From Histoplasma ohiense (Eukaryota; Ascomycota; Eurotiomycetes; Onygenales; Ajellomycetaceae): a stretch of 64,000 nt of DNA. Positions 48,601-61,039 of this stretch are shown piece after piece. Where the stretch lies: assembly GCA_017607445.1 (NCBI GenBank), contig JAEVHH010000001.1:2356001-2420000 (forward strand). The letters are read 5' to 3'. The position numbers and the translations under genes were made by a program. The notes beneath the pieces are model-generated. The model saw only the letters and a program-made list of their open reading frames with translations, did not search any database and had not been told where the DNA came from. Numbering within the stretch: the first letter of the stretch is position 1; each line of letters starts with the position of its first letter.

Positions 48601-49862
48601 TCTTGTTCAAATGAGAGAATATAAGGTTCAGGGCATCGTGCACCTTCGGTAGAGAGGTAGCGGACAAAAGTTCATCAAGTGGGAAATCTCGCATAAGTTG
48701 ATTGTATTTCTGGACCGTTTCCGCAGTCTCCTTTAGTCCGGTATCTGCCGAAAAACTAAGTGTTACATTAAATCGTTTTGCATGCCGCAGGATATCCATC
48801 GTAAGTTGCACTCCATCACTGCGTAGCTGGTCCTCGATCGCTTCCAAGGCGGTTTCCATCGATAACCAAAAATTGATTTCCTGTATTGCGGATCCCTTGA
48901 TATCATCCCTAGACATTTGAGTGGTAGTCTGGATTGATTTGATCCAGCCATTCACAATGTTCTGGATGCTGTTAAGAACAATGGTATTTTCAAGCACCGA
49001 TGCCGGGATGAGATCGGTAGAAGGTTTAATTCCTCGTGCCGCAGCCTGGTCCAATGCTCCCTGGACGACCTCATGCAATGGAAGATTCAGCACGGGAATT
49101 TCGATATTCTCTTGTAGCTGCAATAGGCTTGATTTCAACTCCGCAATCTTCTTTTTGGTTACAGGCACTCCCGTCTTCGCATCGCTATCACCCCTCCCTT
49201 TCACCCCATTCATCCGTTCCTGGCCACTCGTATAGGCATCAAAATACGGTCCCAGTACATGGTTAACAAAGGTATGAAGCGTCTGAAGAGGTGAAGCTGT
49301 AGTAGTGCCTTGATTCAAAGCCATCTGCATCGGTGACAGGAAGCCCGGAAGACTCGTGGCATGGACTTGGGCGGATATTGGGATATTCGGATCTAATGGC
49401 TGAAGCTGCCTCGTGAAGGCCATCGAAGCAACCGTGGTAGGGGAAAGTGATAACTCGAGGGTGAGAATATACACATATCTAGTTGGGGAAGCTTTCAAAC
49501 GAGAACAAACAAGTGTTAGCTCTTTTTCAGGTATCATGCCTCCGACATAGCATGTTAAAGAAGTATGTTAACTTACGGGTACCCTCCTCCGTCCCGTTCG
49601 TCTGTTCCAGCTCAATAGCATCCTTTTGGACATACAACGCAACCTGAGATTCTGAGGCGAAACGAGAGCACCGTTGAATAGTTTCAGGGTATTTTGCCTT
49701 GGACAAGAAGCTTCCAGCGCTCTCTAAATCGGTTTTCAGAGCGTCGAGTGTGCTCTGTAGGGTCTCCGTTAAATATTGGACAACAGTAGCCGGATCAACA
49801 GATGGAGGTTGACTGGGCGGCGCAATGCCGTTGGGCACCCCTGGCAGAACCACATCCATCAT
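36652..49862 (-). CDS. nudA: Cytoplasmic dynein heavy chain
   Basis: Exons 49862-49577, 49491-37181 and 37107-36652 (minus strand); introns 85 and 73 nt; 4,350 aa, matching the length of A. nidulans NudA. The N-terminal 1,300 residues form the dimerisation and intermediate-chain-binding tail. The motor ring has P-loops in AAA1 (GPAGTGKT, about 1940), AAA2 (GRSGAGKS, about 2238), AAA3 (GPPGSGKT, about 2604) and AAA4 (GVSGSGKT, about 2943). The AAA1 site has the dynein hallmark CFDEFNRLEERIL. A Lys/Glu-rich antiparallel coiled coil after AAA4 is the stalk with the microtubule-binding tip, and AAA5, AAA6 and the C-terminal domain complete the protein. It drives minus-end transport, nuclear migration and spindle positioning. 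One 12.3-kb exon carries nearly everything. Confidence 0.97.
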
Positions 49863-50465
49863 TTGGCATCAAAATGAGGATTGTTGCTCGACAGTCATGA
49901 GGGTGGGGTATTTAGGGGAAGAAAAGAAGGCCACAAAGCCTATTGTACATCGACCGATATGGGGTGGTCATTTATTCACGTTGTCGATAAGTTGTAGACG
50001 TATGCATCACCTCTGATCGAGAGACTGGATGGAAACTTTTGGTTGCACGCGGCGTGTTATTTGGTCACGGGATCCGGCGTTGGGCATGTCAGGGGCAAGA
50101 GCACTAGTCCATTTTAGGATTAGCACTCGTCCAGGGTCATTGCTGGAACCTTTCGGGTGTTCCTTGCGTTTCCAGGCCGCAGCTTTAGCTTCATCCACGC
50201 TGGACAATTTCAGGGGGTGGGAACCAAATTACGCATCGTTCATCTGGAAATTTTTAAGCGTGGACTATCTAGCAGAGATATTGCCTCGATTTCAAAACGA
50301 ACACCACAAACACTTGAAAAAGCAAACGAATAAAAAAATTGGGTAGAGGACGGATTCGACTATCTCGAAACACAATCACCAATCTCCGAAGGGATCCCCT
50401 TCGGGGAACATACCCCACTCCAAGAAGGGAGCGAATTAATCACTCTCCACATACAGATATAGGCT
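49863..50465. other. Intergenic: dynein promoter and dcl1 3' flank
   Basis: 603 bp between two tandem minus-strand genes. A short palindrome GAAGGGATCCCCTTC lies at 50388-50402. No gene seen. Confidence 0.55.
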
Positions 50466-53400
50466 TCACATTCTCTGGGCTGCATCCGTGGCTTCTTCCA
50501 CCTTGTTGGCCGCACAATTACAACCGTATATTTCACGGAATTTGAACGAAGCAAGGCCTTCCAACTTTGCCAGTGCAGCCTCACTGGCTTTGGTCTTGGC
50601 GTACCGTACGGATGAGGCAATACCTTGGGCCACAAACTTATCGTGGACGATAACCGCTGCATATATCCGTGGTTCTGTGCTATCTACCATTTGCACCTCA
50701 CCCGCCTTCAAGCAGTAGTTAGCGCATCCAAAATCGTTCGTTAGTCGGTTGTGAAAGTATGTCTGCAAGCAATGTTAGCCACGAGTCTTGCACATTTACA
50801 GTGCATATATGTACTGTAAATGAGGTGGTGCGATGGATGTGGATACATACCGTTGGGTGCTTGTTTGCAAAGGCGTCGTAAATGCTCATGTCCTCAAAGT
50901 ACTGTTTGAGATATCGCTGGAAGAAATCCTCTACCACCTCAAAACTGAAATTCGAATCGACAAATATTGCCCCAATATATGCCTCTAGCATATCCGGCAA
51001 GCACTACGACATTCGTCAGCTACCGAATTCTTTAATGCTCAAGAATTCCACCACATACCTTGGGCGGATCGCTGGTCGTTGTCCAGGCATCTGGAGAATC
51101 GGCACTCTCGGCCACTGCAACTTCAATCTCCTCGGCGTACCTAGTGATTTGGCCAAAAAGAGCATTGCTAATATATAGGAGGTGTTTATGTAACCCCAAC
51201 TTGACAGTGACTGCACCCAGAAACTTATTTGATACCATAGCCATCTATTAAACCGTTAGCTTTGTCTTATTACTCATGATCCTCCTCCTTTTGACTTAGA
51301 CTGGGACAGAACCTTATGTTCTGTGAGCCATTGAGGATCCCGATCAGGATAATGGTGATACAGATGTTCAACACAAACCATGTCGAGCAAAGAATCGCCT
51401 AAAAACTCTAGACGCTGATAGCACGGAACGGTACTCCATGCTGACGGGTATGATGCATGTGTGAATGCGGAACGGAGCAACCTTGGATATGTGAAGTGAT
51501 ATCCTAACCGGTTGCCTATTTGCTTAGCCAAGTCAAGTTGACCCGCATCCGCTTGGGCAATTTGATAGCTTGGTGGTGAATATAGGTCGATATAACTATT
51601 CCAATCAGAAACTCGGTGGTTGTCGCTGTCCACAAACACAGTCACTGCCTTAACTGCCGTATCGAACCGACAAGCTTTTCCTCCTGACAACAAGGAGGCC
51701 CCGATAAGTGCCTCGCAAATATCCGCGATTGTCTTGTCGCCCAAAGCATGTTTGTTTTGTGCTGGTTCCGACTTAGCTTTTCCTTGAAGAAGCTTGATGC
51801 CCTCAGGATACCAGTTCCGTCTATCATTTGTCAGCTGTAAGCACTGAAGTCCAGAGTCCTTGGGAAAACAAACCTTGAGAAGCCCTGCGTGCGGACAAAC
51901 TCGTAGAGTTTGAGACGAACAGCAGTATTGAACAGATTTTGGTTGCAAATCAGACACATCCTTTTAACGTGAAAATCGAACTCGTCATTGTCAGGGTTCA
52001 TCGCAAAAAGGGAGATCGAAGTAGCCATCTTCAGAAAACAATCCCCTAGGAACTCCAACCGCTCATAATTCTTACCCATTCCACGTTGGAAATGAATCTG
52101 TTCCTTTCGATGCTCTTCAGTGTTATCTGAGTCCTTTGTTAAGGCTTCTAGAGCGAGATGCGTCTCGATACTGAGCTGAAGTTTGTCACATGCCTCAAGA
52201 GAAATCAAGTAGGACTCTATGCGACTAATAATAGCCGGAAATGCAAAGGCAAACGCGGCAACCGGTGGGGGTAACTACTAAAATTATTAGTTTTGCAAAT
52301 TATTCCTACTCGTAAAGAGACCTTACAGCTGATATCCTCAGAGGTTCTGGACAAATATAATATGCCGTTTCTTCTCCCCTTTCCTGTTCCGTTGCCCTAT
52401 CCAAAAGGTTCCGGCGAAGTCGAACCAATTCAGCTCGAACGACTGGTTGCTTCCAATCACATTCCCCTAAGAACTTGGAGCGGGAATTCTTAAATAGGCT
52501 AAGACAATAATTCATTATATTTTCCATATGCTTTCTCTTCGCCATCGTTGCTGGGGGAGGGTCCGAGGGACGTAGGGTCGGTTCCACCGTGGACGTGAAG
52601 TAACGATATCTACCATCCCATTTGTCGAACAGAAATCGGTTTTCTACATCGCTAGGTTGCATATCGAAGGACCAGCGTATTTCGGAATTCTGTTGCACAT
52701 ACTGAATAATGCTGATGACAAGAAGTTGTCGTGGGTCTACAGCTTCTGACAGATCACGATAGTTAGAATTCAACCTTGCTGGAGCAAGCCAATACGTCAT
52801 CATAGCTGGCTGATGTTCATATACTTTATGAAACAAATCTTGGAAAATCCTGAGAGTGAACGTAGTGAGTAGATCCAACTCGTCTTCTGAAGCTCGTAAC
52901 GGTATGCGCAGGGGAACCGTAATAACTTCTGATTCAATGTCATCCTCAAGATACAGCGGGAATATGGGAAACTTCGGAAGCTGGTATCGCGTGAATAAGA
53001 TCAGAGGTTGATAGTCTCGCCGCAATTTAGCCGCAGGACTTAACACCAAGAGAGTAGCCCATATTACACTTGGAGTAGTGCCACGACCACTGTCCCACAG
53101 TTTGGGCTTCACCATCATATCATACTGATTCGTTTTCTTCGATTTGATGGCTAGTTTCGCATTCCTCATCGCCGGCAGCCTTTTGTGATATTTTGACACG
53201 AAATGGTCATCGAGGATCCCATTCTTTCTAAGCATCAAACACGTTTCGAAAGCAGCAGATTGTCTGGCATGCAACTTCCGTGCTGACGGTTTGCCCGTCA
53301 ATCCCCGGAAAGGGGACTTTTCAGGGAGGATAGCCTCGCAAACAAAAGCACCGTCTATCCGCTCAATGAAGTAGTTCACCTGAGGGGACGTTTCTTTCTC

Positions 53401-55853
53401 GTATTGCTTGCGAATATTAGCTTGCACGTAATGCTATCAGGGAGGAAATCTTACTAAAGAGCTTGCGTAATGCGCAAGAACAACAAGTGAAGAGGGATAA
53501 GTCAACGTCGCCCCAGTGCTGTGGACGGTAAACGATTTATAGTATCGTTCCTTGTCTAGATTCATTCCCAAATCATCACTACTTCCGCGAATAATCCGGT
53601 CTTCCGGGAGAGCTTCGCAGAACCGTCGCATGATATGCTAGGAAATTTTAGTCCAAAGCGCCCGCTTAAACCCTGCGCTCATATATCTCACCTCTGCTCG
53701 TTGGGCCTCCTGGATACATGACGCGTGGATAAGGTTATCTCGTTCAACCATGTGTGCGTACTGCAGAGTGCCGTTAGCGAGACATTCTGAATCATAGAGT
53801 GAAAGCCATACTATTGAGTTCGAATGTCGGGCCCTTCCACGGCTTTGAATATACTGAATCATGGTCAAGCTCAGGTCGAACCTAGTATACAGTGAATTTC
53901 GTACCTGTTGGATGGGGTGTGAAATATTCTCACCTGATAATCAAGTTGCAATCTGGGATATCCAACCCTTCTTCAGCGACGGACGTTGCAAACTGCTCCT
54001 GTTAACGAAGAATTCTATGATCTTTGAAGAATAAGGAAAACGGAACCAGTATACCAGGCAATTGAGCTCCCCTTTGCGAAACTTCAACAGCGTCAAAAAC
54101 TGCTGTCGGAACGAAAAGTTCGCGCCTCCAATTCCATCATGTTGAACCCCTATAAGAATTCCTGTTTGCATATGCTGCGTTCCGATTCGAGAAAACAGCT
54201 CTGCTAACAGCCTCGCTGTATGCCGCTGCTGAACAAATACAATGCATTTGGTATCGGTGTGCCGTTCAAAGTACAAGGAAAGCTCATGGCGCAGTAGTCG
54301 CACCTTCGAACTCAGGTGTGCGGGGCAATCCACTGGAGTATCAAACGTGTGGTTTCTGATGAGCTGCCCAGCTTCTCGAAGAAGTTTAATTGCTTCGTCA
54401 AGCCCTTTGGAGTGATCTCTGGAGCTAGATTGCATATAGCTCTTAGAAACCCTGCCTTCGAGTTTGGGCAATTCGGCTGCTTCCAAAGCGAATGTCCATA
54501 GCCAGTCTGAACACCATCTCCCCAGCATCGAGCTTGCCTCCAAGGCATAGAAGAAAATCTTTTCAAGTTCACGAATTTTACCAAAGCGTGATTGCATACA
54601 CTTGTACAAATCAGTTTCAGATGTTGCATCAAGTTTGTCATACACCCATATCTGTTCAGTTGGCCGCGCTATCGCTTGCCGTAAAGCATCCAGGTTGGAC
54701 GCGGTTGCAATCTGACTATCGAGTAGCGTCTCAAGATTCCTAGGAAAAATGGATTAGTTGGAATGCAAATTCAATTATTATCACTCTAGCGATTCCATAC
54801 TTTGCAGCTTTTGCCACGTCCACCTTCGCGTCAACTGGCGATGCCGTCATTCCGAATATCTTGGGTCTTTTTTGTGCTTCGGGTCTTCGCAAATAGAAAT
54901 CTTTCACAATTCTATATACCCCATCAGTTACGGTAGTACAGTTGGCTGAAAATATCGTAGCTTCTCACCTGGCATACGGGTGATCTTTTTTGGCATGATG
55001 GGCTTCATCGAAAATAAGGAGATTGATTTGTTCCATTCGGATGAAAGAGCGCAGTAAACATTGATACAGGACTTCGGCAGTGCAGACTATAATCATATTT
55101 TTCGAGAAGTGATTTTCCCAAGTCTCTTTGCTCCATAGGTCAGTTTGCATCGCTCCACAGAATTTGTCGATATTCTGATCAATGTTTGCTTTCAAGACCG
55201 CGGCTTGTTGGTATACGAGGGTAACACTATCAACCTAGACCGACTTTAGATATCGGGCTTTTTTTCAAAAGGGAACAGTCAGGACAAACCAGAAAGAATG
55301 ATATACGAGGTGTATTTCCGCTTGCTCGATCAGCTAATTCGATTTGAATCACATGTTTAAGTAAAAGCACAGCGATAAATGTTTTGCCAGATCCTACACA
55401 TATTAATATCTGTATAGGAATTGAATGCATGAAAACGTATACCTGTATCCAACACAGCAATGATATTGGCAGCTTTCGCTTTTTCAAGCAACTCCAGTTG
55501 ATACTCTCTTGGGTCATGGATAACAGAGGTGAAGTCTTGATTCTCTATCAAATTCATCATAGAAAGCTCACTCTCGGTTTTAACTTTCGTTGCCCGTTGG
55601 ATGTCTTCCGCCGTAATGGTTTCAGATGCTCTTGACAGCCTATAAAAGATTGTTCCCATTAGAAAATGTAATATTGGATCCAGGGTAGTCAAAGGGATAC
55701 CGACAATTCCTTAAATTTGGCATTTTGCTTCTGTCGTAGATCTTCTACATTTATAAGACCCTGGTCAGAATTCTCTAACTCATTATCTGATTCCTCTGGC
55801 TCTGAGGTTTCGTCAGGCAGCACGGAGAGCTTGTCGATATCCATGGCGCTCAT
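50466..55853 (-). CDS. dcl1: Dicer-like protein 1
   Basis: Fifteen exons (minus strand): 55853-55705, 55639-55443, 55393-55290, 55234-54969, 54911-54801, 54739-54055, 53992-53934, 53881-53692, 53637-53455, 53406-52327, 52274-51874, 51820-51313, 51244-51059, 51003-50851 and 50762-50466. The product is 1,522 aa, the usual Dcl1 size. Domains in order: DExH helicase (GSGKT at 116-120, DEAH 226-229), helicase C (QSRGRAR 536-542), Dicer dimerisation region (about 580-690), RNase IIIa (ERLEFLGD 1079-1086), RNase IIIb (QRLEFLGD 1277-1284) and a C-terminal dsRNA-binding domain. Both RNase III sites keep their acidic residues. It cuts dsRNA into small RNAs for quelling or meiotic silencing. Dcl1 rather than Dcl2 is judged from the helicase and dimerisation sequence. 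Introns are 48-88 nt. Donors of introns 1 (GTCGGT) and 12 (GTTCTG) are weak. Confidence 0.93.
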
Positions 55854-56495
55854 CTTTTGCCTGTATCTCCCCGCAGTTAGCTCCTCCAAGGGCCCTCCCT
55901 ATGAGAGCCACACCAGAATCAACCGCCCTGACGGGAGTCAGCTATCTTAAAAAGTGTGAGGTAAAAGAACAGAAGCGGCTGGGCCGCAGATGACAAGGCG
56001 TGTGTATCTGGACAGCGTGAAATAGTTGAGAGATTGAAACCTATTCTGTATGTTTTCAAGAATGTAACAAAGAAAGGGTAGATGAGAGATATCTGAAATT
56101 AATCTAAAGAATGTTTAGAAAGCGTGAATTTATGTCTGTCACCAACACCCACCCACACACACATGTTTGCGATAGTCAAAGAGCAGAGGGTGGAGGATAA
56201 AAGAGAATACATTTAATTTAACTAGCTGAACGGGTATATACAGAATGGTCATCAAAATATATCTAATTCATAGAACAGGATATGGTAGAACTCATGCATG
56301 ATTCCATAGGTCAACAGGTTGAGCTCCACATTTACTAACTGATATTTAAGCCTATCTTCACATGACTTGAGACCACTAGTGGACCTCCAGGGCTAAGTAC
56401 CGCCACCAAGATTGGCAGCGGAATCTCCCAATACCAAAAAGCCTCGCTCGACCCCTTGGTACTTCTATTATATACATGATCTGACAGTGTAAGCT
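55854..56495. promoter_or_regulatory. Divergent promoter, dcl1 / TAP42
   Basis: 642 bp between the two start codons. It is A/T-rich with an ACAC run near 56148-56164. No further gene. Confidence 0.55.
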
Positions 56496-57737
56496 ATGGC
56501 TGCACATCCTGGCACCCTCCATGCACTCTTATCCCGCGCGAAATCACACAAGAAAGCTCTCGACTCCCCTTCATCAGAAAATACTCCAGCTCTCAGCGAC
56601 GTAATCGCAGAATTCGAAGAATGCCAACGACGCATTGCACAGCTCTCCTTATTCAGTACCAATGAATCATTAGATGATATTACCACCGGGGATCTACAGT
56701 AGGTGGCCGTTCCTGTACCTAAGGTGCTTCTCGAGGAGATCTACGGGACAAGTCAAACTAAGCAAATCCCCGTTTTTCGGACCATCACTAGGTACCTGAC
56801 CACCGATTATGTCCTTGCCGACCTTCTCCAAAGATCATACGACACAGACCGCGTGAAAGCCCTCCAGCGGTCGCGGGATGAATATGAAAAATATCTAGAG
56901 CGTCTAGATCAATATGGCCTTCTCTCGCTGGAGGATAAGAAGCTCTACGAACGATACACAGAAAACCCCCGCTCATTTAGCCTATGCCCTTTAAACGATG
57001 CTGTTGCGCGGAGGAATATCAAAATATCCAGGTATCGAGATGAGAAAGAGCTGAAACAGCAACTAGAGGTATAAAAATAAATCCAGATCCGTAATTTTCT
57101 ATGGCACTTTGGATTAGGCTGGTGCTAAATGTGACTTGAAAAAAAAAATCTGTAGTATCTTTCACAAAGTCAAGGCAGCTTTCAAGCTGATGAAGATCTA
57201 ACTCGACAATTATACCTAGCTGAGATTAAACTCTATACACACCAGACATTCCAAGCCCTGGATATGTTATCGCAGGAACTATCCATGCTTGCAAGTTCCC
57301 AGGCTGCTGCCCCATCGACCGATCCTGGTTACAATCATGATAACAGACAATGTGACTCCGACAATCCACCCGGCTTTTCTGATCGATTGGATATAGGGTT
57401 CGCTCAGAATATCCATGGAGGCAGAGTAGGGCCTCTTCTAAGCAAGACCGGCGTACCGCTACAACCATTCGTCCTCACAAGCAAGCGCACGGAACTTCGA
57501 AACGGAGTTTTTAGACCCGGCCATAACTTGCCCACCATGTCGATTGATGAATATCTAGAAGAGGAGAGGAAAAGGGGAGGCATTATCGAGGGTGGTGGAG
57601 AGCAATCTGACCAACCAAAGGAAATTGACGAAGATGATCTAGAAAAGGCTGATGAAGAAACTATGAAAGCAAGGGCGTGGGATGAGTTCACTGAGGATAA
57701 TCCGCGAGGGTCCGGTAACACGTTGAATAGAGGCTGA
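56496..57737 (+). CDS. TAP42: TAP42/alpha4-type PP2A regulator of the TOR pathway
   Basis: Exons 56496-56698, 56792-57068 and 57156-57737; introns 93 and 87 nt; 353 aa. The N-terminal two-thirds is the all-helical TAP42 repeat-like domain: IAEFEECQRRIAQLSLFS, SLDDITTGDLQ, DYVLADLLQRSYDTDR and ISRYRDEKELKQQLE. The C-terminus has the conserved RTELRNGVFRPGHNLPTMSI, then DEYLEEERKRGGIIEGGGE and KARAWDEFTEDNPRGSGNTLN. TAP42 binds PP2A-type catalytic subunits and links them to TORC1. Translating through intron 1 meets an in-frame TAG at 56700-56702, so unspliced message would make only 68 residues. Confidence 0.95.
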
Positions 57738-57895
57738 CGAATCTGGCCCACGGTCTTTTTGAGAGTGTTATTGGTATGTTTCCAAAACGCAGATGGCGTC
57801 TAACATTACCTATCTAGCTATCCTAAGTCCCAACGGAGTAGTTAGATTACCCCTAAAATCGCAATACATTGTTAGCGAATCATTGGGGATTCTCA

Positions 57896-58989
57896 TCACA
57901 AATTCATGGAACGGAACACACATACACGCAAGGGGAAATTTTCCCTTTCTAGTTCTGGCCACTTAGCCAGGAATAACCCAAACAACTCGCGAGTCAGAAT
58001 GTCGTATCCCTTCGGAAAAACAAAATACATGTTAGCTTCACGAAACCCTCCCGTCCTCTTCAAAACACGCCAACACATAACAGAGCAGAAGCAGTCAACA
58101 TACTCGACTCCCAAAATGCAACCCGTCAATCAGGAATTCTTTCCCAAACATTTTCGCACCAGGCAATCCTGAGCCCGGGAGCATATCCTTGGTATCCAGT
58201 TCATGGAACTCTTCGTCAGTAAACCCCAGTTCGTTGCACTTGGCCTTGGTCACGGCCGTCCAAAAATCCAACACCGCCACACGATTTGTTTGCCCTTCAA
58301 ACTCCCTCCCTATCTCCACAATCTTCTCCGCAAAAAGTCTCTTTGAAGCCCACGTCTTGTGCCCCCTGCTTAACTTTGCTATGGACTGCATGACCTCCGC
58401 AACTTCGGGCAGGTCGTCGGCAGAGTCCATTTCGGATGAGGGCACATCAACAGGAGGGGGCGTGATCAGTATGATCTTGGTGTTCTGCGCGCCGGGATGG
58501 TACAGGATACTATTCACGTAGTGTCGGATGTGCTCTTCGAATTCTGGCAATGGCACGTAAGGACCCGAGGATAAGAGACAGGCATCGTTGGCACCTAGGA
58601 AAATGGTAATGAATAGGGGGCCAGGGGGTCCGCGGTCTGTAATCGTATTGACGATCTCCCTTTCAAATGTGGGACGGAGAGTTTTTGTGGTTTGACTGAA
58701 TTTCAAGGAAGAAAATTTTTCAGGTCAATGCTACTACATTGGAACAAGTTGGTGGGGAGGGATGTATTATGTATGGACCACGGATGATGAATATACGGAT
58801 ATATTGGATCATTCAGCAATACAAAGAGCTGCTGTTTAACGACTTACCCAGAATATCCTGCATAAATCATGAATAAGTACTAGAACTAAAACACAAGCTC
58901 TCTCCATGCATCAAGAGCTCTTAATCCATAGTGGGGCCCATTTCCCATTTCCTTAACCATGTAAACACAATTGGTATGGCAACTACATG

Positions 58990-59021
<32 letters not shown>

Positions 59022-59225
59022 AATCCTTTCTTTTAAAAAACTAAAATAAAATATGAAATAAAAACGCGAATACACACCTTCATTGACAACATCCACCCTG
59101 CCGTCGTAATATTGCTCCAATTTCCACGCAAACCCATTATCCCCCTCGTAGCAGGCCCGCTCCGTCAGCGAGTCTCCGAACAGATAGATGCGTGGGTAAT
59201 CATTTGAGGTTGAGCGTTTAGTCAT
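57896..59225 (-). CDS. IAH1: SGNH-hydrolase esterase (IAH1-like)
   Basis: Exons 59225-59078, 58857-58848, 58695-58104 and 58009-57896 (minus strand), 287 aa. Exon 2 is only 10 nt (GATATTCTGG) but is needed to give VVNEGYSGQTTKTL. SGNH blocks: block I FGDSLTE (nucleophile Ser), block II Gly in GYSG, block III GANDA (Asn), and block V DGLHF (Asp/His). Yeast Iah1 hydrolyses isoamyl acetate and similar short esters; this fungal copy probably acts on small acetyl or acyl esters in the cytosol. The last exon (GYDILTRELF) ends the protein. Intron 1 (220 nt) holds a T31 run on the sense strand. Confidence 0.9.
58990..59020. repeat. A31 homopolymer in esterase intron 1
   Basis: 31 consecutive A on the plus strand, poly(T) in the sense of the transcript. 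Confidence 0.9.
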
Positions 59226-59843
59226 AGCTATAATAGCTAAAAATGAAGCCAGCCGTTGGTTCTTCTGTTATATGTTGAGTGATTCGCGTTTGGGGCTCTG
59301 TTTCGTTTATATTTAGGTGACAAAACTGATAGTCAGGCCATAACGGTGAGGGGTGCTCAGTGATTTGGTTGGGATTGTGGGGCAGCGTTTTACCAGTAAC
59401 GAGATAGCGACTTGGATTTCATGCAAAGTATGTACATCAGAGGTCGTTATGGGAGGAGATGCATATTCATAAGTGTGTATATTCAAGTTTTGTCATCGGG
59501 CGAGGCTGTTGATGCCTGCATATTTCTCCAAGGCAACTACCTCATTGGTTCATAGATATATATTTTAGTTTGGCGGATATGAATTTCCTTCCTTCCATGC
59601 GGTATTACAATGGCTAGTGACTATAGAGTGGTATCATGGCAGTTATCGTGCATAGGACTGCTAGCAAACGTAATATAAAAAGGTAGTATCATCGCCATAC
59701 AGTGAACCTTTCGGGCATTGATCCATATGCAGTTTAATATGACAAACAAGCAACCCAAATCATCATAGGTCGTCATATATCAGATCATCGAATGCCTACT
59801 TACCAAGTACTTTGGCGGCTTCGTCAAATATTAGAGTGCTTAA
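59226..59843. other. Intergenic: esterase promoter and HEM3 3' flank
   Basis: 618 bp of A/T-rich DNA between tandem minus-strand genes. No gene or repeat recognised. Confidence 0.55.
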
Positions 59844-61039
59844 TTATCTACCCCACGCTTTTTTCTTCTGCTGAATTTCCGCCAGAATCCTCCCAGCACC
59901 CAGCACAACCAACTCATCCGCAACCTTCTTCCCGAACACCTCCGCCTCCTCTCCAGACGTAACTTTCTCAACCTTCTCAATCTCCACAGCCTCTTTCCCA
60001 TCCACACTCGACACAATAGCGCGTAGCATCAATGTCTCCTTCCCCTCTGCATCCTGCACCCACTCCGTCTCAACCCCAAGCGGCGCACTACAACCCCCTT
60101 CCAACGTCCTTAGCAGATTCCTCTCAGCCAGGCACGCAAAAGTAGTCTTCCTATCCCCAATCTTCTCAACCATCTCTTTCATCCGCTCATCATTCGCTCG
60201 TATCTCAATTCCCAATCCGCCCTGGCCCACAGCATGTAGCATCTTGCCATCCTTCGAGTCTAGGTAGTGAGAGATACGTGCGCCTTGGCCAGTCCGCAAA
60301 AGGCCCGCAGCAGCCAGGATGAGAGCGCTAAAAGGCCCATCCTGGGCGTCGAGCTTTGTTAAACGGGTGTCGATGTTTCCTCTTACATCCTTGGCTATGA
60401 GGTGCGGGTAGTGTCGTGACAGCTGCGCGATGCGCCGTACCGAGGAGGTCCCCACTATGGACCCTGCGGGAAGTTCCGCTAATGTCATGTTTGGCAGCCC
60501 CTTCTTGATAACTAGGACATCTCGAGGATCTTCTCGCGGCATCATAGCGCCGAGAATGCATGTTGTGGGAATTTGAGTTGGCACATCTGTTGGAGGAGAA
60601 GATATATTAAATGAACACCGGCGGGGAGGAAGCAATAGAAATCAATAATAAAATAAAGACAAAACTAACAATTAGAAGCGAAGCAAAACACTTCAAAATC
60701 TAGAAGGGTAAAAATAGGAAAGAACGTGAATTAAAAAAACCTACCTTTCAATGCATGAACAACAAGATCAATCTGTTTCGCAAGCAATAGTTCTTCAAGT
60801 TCCTCTGTCCAGAGATTCTTCGAAGTGAATTCGCGGAGTGGTGTTACTTTATCCAGGTCTGCTGCTGCATCTTTGGTAAGGATGTCGAATTCGTACTGTG
60901 GCCATGCGGCTTTTAGGGCATCCCGCACGAGATCGGTCTGCACCAGGGCAAGTTTTGATTTGCGTGTGCCAATTGTAAAAGTGGTCTTTGTTGGCGACGT
61001 TTCCGACGCGGGGTGAGCTTGTGGAGGGGCAGCGGCCAT
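59844..61039 (-). CDS. HEM3: Porphobilinogen deaminase (hydroxymethylbilane synthase)
   Basis: Exons 61039-60745 and 60586-59844 (minus strand), intron 158 nt, 345 aa. It starts MAAAPPQ; an upstream in-frame TTG is not used. The enzyme joins four porphobilinogen units into hydroxymethylbilane, the third step of heme synthesis, in the cytosol. Visible signatures: IGTRKSKLALVQTDLV at the start, VVHALKDVPTQIP across the join (with the catalytic-loop Asp), REDPRDVLV, GTSSVRRIAQL, DVRGNIDTRL and EGGCSAPLG, whose Cys (near residue 263) binds the dipyrromethane cofactor. The segment between the first two motifs lacks the LGGKALW wording of many species but reads SKNLWTEELEELLL, as in other fungi. 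It is divergent from the Lon gene. Confidence 0.96.
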
